Shown here in pieces: positions 61,172 to 64,000 of a DNA stretch of 64,000 nt. Both the position numbers and the translations under genes were made by a program. Below the pieces are notes generated by a model that saw only the letters and a list, made by a program, of their open reading frames with translations, was not told the origin of the DNA and made no database searches. Location of the stretch: assembly GCA_022826515.1 (NCBI GenBank), contig JAJDUT010000104.1, positions 1-64,000 on the forward strand, written 5' to 3'. The DNA is from Candidatus Latescibacterota bacterium (lineage in GTDB: Bacteria; Latescibacterota; UBA2968; UBA8231). Numbering within the stretch: position 1 is the first letter of the stretch; each line of letters starts with the position of its first letter.

Positions 61172-61990
61172 ATGGAACTCACCGACGCCCATCTCGACGA
61201 ATTAGACCAACGAGGTTTTATCATCCTGCCCGGCTTCCGCCACGGCGAGGACCTAAAAGCAATGCAGCAAGCCCAGCGTCGCGTCCTGCCATCGTGGGAT
61301 GAAGTAAAGGACGACCCGCCCCCCGGCCGCGCCATCCTCACCGAATTCCCGCCCCCCGAAATGGCGCTGCTGCGCGGCATCGTCCATCACCAAGCCTGGG
61401 ACTTCGCCAGAAAGTGGTTTGGCAGCGAGCATATCCACTTCCGCGCCGGCTGCATGATCGCCCGCTATCCAGGTTTCACAGGCGGCGGTACCGGCTCGGA
61501 CGCCTCCGCGTTGCATCTCGACAATGGCAACAACTCGCTGCTGCCGCCCTCCGACTCAGCCCGCGCCTTCGGCCAACTCGTCTTCTGGCATCACCTCGAA
61601 GCAGTCGGCGAGGACCAGGCACCGCTGCGCTTGATCCCCAAAGAACATGGCCGCGACATGAGCAAAGCCGAGCCGCTCGTCTGCGAAGCCGGCACCCTCT
61701 GCGTCTTCACCAATTACACCATGCACTCCGCCAGCGACTATCTGCGCGCCGACGGCCAGCGCTACACCTGGGGCTTTGGCCTCGGCCGCGCCGACCACTA
61801 CTGGGAGGGTTTCCGCCATTACACCGACAAGGGCCAAAACCCGATCTTCCGCGAGTTCATCGGCACCCTCACCGCCGCCGAAAGAGAAGTCTTCCGCTTC
61901 CCGCCCGCTGGCCACGCTTATTACACACCGCAAACCCTCGCCGCCCTCGAAGACCAGTACCCCGGCTGGAACGCCCGCAATGAGTACTAA
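61172..61990 (+). CDS. phytanoyl-CoA dioxygenase (PhyH) family protein 3
   Basis: A 272-residue PhyH-type protein. ELDQRGFIILPGFRHGED is the family start. The iron site is H115 and D117 in ALHLDNGNN and the histidine in NYTMHSASDYLR. Compared with typical members the middle is longer (PPPGRAILTEFPPPEMAL). It is the last gene of the AKR-amidohydrolase-PhyH operon. Substrate unknown, presumably the compound handled by those enzymes. Confidence 0.8.
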   Translation: MELTDAHLDELDQRGFIILPGFRHGEDLKAMQQAQRRVLPSWDEVKDDPPPGRAILTEFPPPEMALLRGIVHHQAWDFARKWFGSEHIHFRAGCMIARYPGFTGGGTGSDASALHLDNGNNSLLPPSDSARAFGQLVFWHHLEAVGEDQAPLRLIPKEHGRDMSKAEPLVCEAGTLCVFTNYTMHSASDYLRADGQRYTWGFGLGRADHYWEGFRHYTDKGQNPIFREFIGTLTAAEREVFRFPPAGHAYYTPQTLAALEDQYPGWNARNEY

Positions 61991-62170
61991 CGTGGACCGC
62001 CAGCAAACCCATCTTTCGTTCTAAGCGCTACATGCCGATCGGTCTATTGCTGGAGGTGGGCGATAGTTCGGTGGAGGGTCTGCCTGCGGATATACCTTGA
62101 TGCACCCTCCCCCATTCCGTACACTCCCCCGCAACTAGCCCACCCTACCTTACCCAAAGGAGTCCCCATC

Positions 62171-62977
62171 GTGAAAATCGGCCTCTACGCCTCCATGTTC
62201 GGCAAAGACGATCCGCCCACCCTGCAAAGCATCGAAAGCTACATCGATCACGCCTACGACCTCCGCCTCGACTTAATCGACTTCCGCCGCGACCGAGGCT
62301 TCAGCTCCGAAGACGCCTCCTACCTCATCAAGACCAAACTCGCCTGCATCGAAAAGGGCCTTGCCATCGGCTACTTAGCTTCCGGTGGACACTTTGTCGG
62401 CAGCGACGAGGATCTGCGCGACAAGGTCGCCACGGCCAAGGCCGACATGGACATCGCGCTGATTTTGGGCGCACCCATGATCCGCCTGTTCTGCGGCCAG
62501 CCCCTCACCGACCCAGAGGAGCGCGCCCGCGAAATCCGCTGCTTTCAAGAGGTCGCCGACTACGGCCTCGAAGTAGGCATCGCCATGGGCCTGCAAAACC
62601 ATCCCTCCACTGGCGACGACGTCATACGCATCATCGAGGAAACCGACCGGCCCAACTTTAGCTTTCTGCTCGACACCGGCCAGTGGTGCGGTTCACCAGC
62701 CCGCAACCGAGGCATCCCCGACCCAGACCACGACATCTACGCCTACATGCAGCAGACCGCCCATCTAGCCACCCACGTCCGCGCCAAATTCTACAAGATC
62801 GACAGCGGCAAAGAGGAGTGGATCGACTACGAGCGCATCGTCCCCATCCTCGCCGAGGCCGGATACAACGGGCCGCTCTCCGTCGTCTTTGAAGGCAAGG
62901 ATATCAACGATTGCGATGACAAAGAGGTCATGCGTTTGGCAGCCGAACAACTGCGAGATTTGGTCTCCCGGCTCTAA
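62171..62977 (+). CDS. sugar phosphate isomerase/epimerase-type TIM barrel
   Basis: A 268-residue AP-endonuclease-2-like barrel. GTG 62171 is preceded by AAAGGAG. Features: KIGLYASMFGKDD, LDLIDFRRDRGF, GAPMIRLFCGQP, IAMGLQNHPSTGDDVIRI and SFLLDTGQWCGSP, each ending a barrel strand with metal-ligand-like E/D/H, then VVFEGKDIND. The family includes sugar and inosose isomerases and hydroxypyruvate isomerases. It lies 180 bases after PhyH protein 3, with nothing recognisable in the gap. Confidence 0.83.
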   Translation: MKIGLYASMFGKDDPPTLQSIESYIDHAYDLRLDLIDFRRDRGFSSEDASYLIKTKLACIEKGLAIGYLASGGHFVGSDEDLRDKVATAKADMDIALILGAPMIRLFCGQPLTDPEERAREIRCFQEVADYGLEVGIAMGLQNHPSTGDDVIRIIEETDRPNFSFLLDTGQWCGSPARNRGIPDPDHDIYAYMQQTAHLATHVRAKFYKIDSGKEEWIDYERIVPILAEAGYNGPLSVVFEGKDINDCDDKEVMRLAAEQLRDLVSRL

Positions 62978-62987
62978 CCTCTAAACA

Positions 62988-63026
62988 TAAAAAAAGGGGA
63001 CGGCCAACAGGGCCATCCCCCTTTGT
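62988..63026. terminator. bidirectional terminator between convergent genes
   Basis: AAAGGGG and CCCCTTT arms enclose GGCC/GGCC. On the minus strand the stem is followed by a seven-base U run (the A-run at 62988-62995), giving a good terminator for the 63046-63684 gene; on the plus strand the tail is shorter. Confidence 0.7.
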
Positions 63027-63045
63027 ACTCATATCATCCGCCGAA

Positions 63046-63684
63046 TCAGAAGGCGTAGCTCAGCGCCACGCTTGGCGTCCCCGCCCGCGCGCCCGCTTGC
63101 AGCTTGAGCCGCTTGCCGTACTTAAACCGCACTCGGTCGCGCTTGGCCTCAATCACTTGGATGCCGTGCAAGAAGTCGTAGATCATACTGCCGGCGATGG
63201 TAATCACTCCCAGCGCAACCAGTGCTCCGCCCGCTCCGCCATCGCGCCGGAGCTCGCGCAGGCGGTATTTTGGCGTCTCGCCTTCTAGCGAAACGGGAAT
63301 TTTCTCATAGCGTTTTTCTTTGCCGCTGTCCCCGGCGTTGATCGTCAACACATCAAAATCCGTATCCGCGAATTCACCATCTTCCCAGAGTGCCGCCCCA
63401 GCAATAATCGAGGCGACGCCCGCAAGACCCGTCGCCAAAAGCCACTTCCCCGTCGTCGGTTCCCCCGCGTAAAAGTGCATCATCCCCGGCACCGGAATCG
63501 CGCTTCGCATCAATCCGGTGGAGATGCGGCGGTTCATGTCTTGGTACTCCTCATAGGTCATGTCCTGCGGTATGGGTATTAGCGGTGCCTCGTTCAGCAC
63601 ATCGCCCGTTCCCTGCGCCACAGTTGACGACGGTACGACGAGTGCCAGCGCAAACGCTACGATCCCTAGCACATATTTTCTCAT
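63046..63684 (-). CDS. small envelope protein with DUF5683-like features
   Basis: A 212-residue protein with a signal peptide (KYVLGIVAFALALVVPSSTVAQ). It has PGMMHFYAGEPTTGKWLL at about residues 66-84, like the PGxGxxYxGxxxKG hairpin motif of DUF5683, then hydrophobic helices near 83-100 and 150-170. The last residue is F, common in outer-membrane proteins. GGAGG lies six bases before ATG 63684. Forty bases upstream an intrinsic terminator ends a structured region, so expression may be controlled by an RNA leader. Function unknown. Confidence 0.7.
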   Translation of the reverse strand: MRKYVLGIVAFALALVVPSSTVAQGTGDVLNEAPLIPIPQDMTYEEYQDMNRRISTGLMRSAIPVPGMMHFYAGEPTTGKWLLATGLAGVASIIAGAALWEDGEFADTDFDVLTINAGDSGKEKRYEKIPVSLEGETPKYRLRELRRDGGAGGALVALGVITIAGSMIYDFLHGIQVIEAKRDRVRFKYGKRLKLQAGARAGTPSVALSYAF

Positions 63685-63723
63685 GATTAATCCTCCTATT
63701 GTTAGATTGGCAATTTAAGCGCG

Positions 63724-63745
63724 AAAAAGGACGACCAAATCGTCC
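63724..63745 (-). terminator. intrinsic terminator ahead of the small envelope gene
   Basis: On the minus strand GGACGA (63745-63740), loop TTTGG, TCGTCC (63734-63729), then TTTTT. It lies 40 bases before ATG 63684 on the same strand, so it ends a separate RNA or belongs to a leader that controls the gene. Confidence 0.75.
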
Positions 63746-63968
63746 AGCTAGCCATCAGTTATGACTTATAACACCTGAGCACGGCAATGGTGTTACCCCT
63801 ATCGGCGAGCCTTCCCGCTCCTTGCCCCAAGACCGGGGGCGGCCTACTTTCCTTGGGTATCCGGCCAGACTCCTCCGCTGTGAAGCCGAGCGGGAATTGA
63901 ACTTTTTTGACGCCTTCGGTCCGACGTTTTCTCTGTTGGGACCGACCCCGTTCCACTGCAAATCAGTC
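63746..63968 (-). ncRNA. candidate structured RNA leader (unidentified)
   Basis: The stretch 63685-64000 has no recognisable protein gene. Read on the minus strand it contains a 7-bp hairpin TCGGTCC/GGACCGA (63945-63939 with 63922-63916), a 9-bp stem TTCCCGCTC/GAGCGGGAA (63896-63888 with 63820-63812) enclosing CCCAAG/CTTGGG (63857-63852 with 63831-63826), and a 7-bp hairpin TAACACC/GGTGTTA (63795-63789 with 63775-63769), followed by the terminator. The multi-stem architecture ahead of an ORF suggests a riboswitch-like leader or a small RNA. I find no match to RNase P, tmRNA or a standard riboswitch. Both ends are estimates. Confidence 0.45.
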
Positions 63969-64000
63969 AATAATATCGCCTTCTTATCTTCCCAAGCAGG

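Noticed and set aside
63800..63900. Cobalamin-riboswitch-like words (GGATACC, GGGAAGGC) on the minus strand
   Set aside because: Their order is reversed relative to the consensus and the other boxes are missing.
63880..63905. Minus-strand GTTCAATTCCCGC resembling a tRNA T-arm
   Set aside because: There is no 5' partner for the T stem, no anticodon arm and no acceptor pairing; the segment pairs instead with 63812-63820.
63755..63970. Minus-strand 71-codon ORF at the right edge
   Set aside because: Composition and stems point to an RNA rather than protein; two overlapping frames are equally open and neither resembles a family.

Overview
The window is a gene-dense piece of chromosome from an uncultured Gram-negative bacterium. 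I infer a member of the FCB side of the tree, in the style of Latescibacterota, Poribacteria or related sponge, marine and soil lineages. The grounds are surface proteins ending in a TPNGDGxND motif plus a FlgD-like Ig domain, MXAN_6640-type secreted metalloproteases, two DUF6785-like polytopic membrane proteins, several phytanoyl-CoA dioxygenase (PhyH) paralogues, a sulfatase, AAA-ATPase-like/PD-(D/E)XK proteins, and many toxin-antitoxin remnants separated by short dispersed repeats. There is no rRNA gene, and I found no convincing tRNA or CRISPR array. The assignment is by gene content only.

Layout. 1-1,600: the C-terminal end of an IS110-type transposase abuts a truncated HicB-like antitoxin, then come DUF5615/DUF433 and HigBA modules on the minus strand. 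1,700-7,100: a glutaminyl-peptide cyclotransferase overlaps moaB; uvrA and a nucleotidyltransferase lie on the minus strand. 7,100-10,100: an accessory region with a candidate structured RNA, a collagen-like lipoprotein and decayed toxin-antitoxin genes with a duplicated orphan antitoxin. 10,300-17,000: the first of three AAA-ATPase-like/nuclease paralogues, a MetE-like protein, a CRTAC1-type repeat lipoprotein and a DUF6785-like membrane protein.

17,050-30,050 is the most distinctive block. It has a strong promoter, a lipoprotein, a possible leader ORF with an attenuator-like hairpin, a CBM9-like secreted protein and a small lipoprotein. These are followed by three paralogous surface proteins (discoidin-like front, TPNGDGxND plus FlgD-Ig tail), an 871-residue putative outer-membrane protein and a SurA-like double-parvulin lipoprotein. 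The gaps in the main part are only 4-50 bases. I read it as an uncharacterised cell-surface assembly operon.

30,000-46,400 carries a MORN-repeat lipoprotein, an SDR, hemB, a sulfatase, an ECF sigma/anti-sigma pair, a methyltransferase, a PiT-like transporter, two tandem secreted metalloproteases, a DUF6364/PIN toxin-antitoxin pair with a clear promoter-operator, a second DUF6785-like protein, an alcohol dehydrogenase and pyrD. 46,400-52,000 has a PhyH protein and a gamma-glutamylcyclotransferase, then two more AAA-like/nuclease paralogues around a phage-type GH108 muramidase. 52,000-63,000 is a catabolic island: dehydrogenase, SMP-30-like protein, two PhyH proteins, MFS (GPH-type) symporter, putative glycoside hydrolase, aldo/keto reductase, amidohydrolase and sugar isomerase. 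The right edge holds a small envelope protein preceded by an intrinsic terminator and a strongly structured region that may be an RNA leader.
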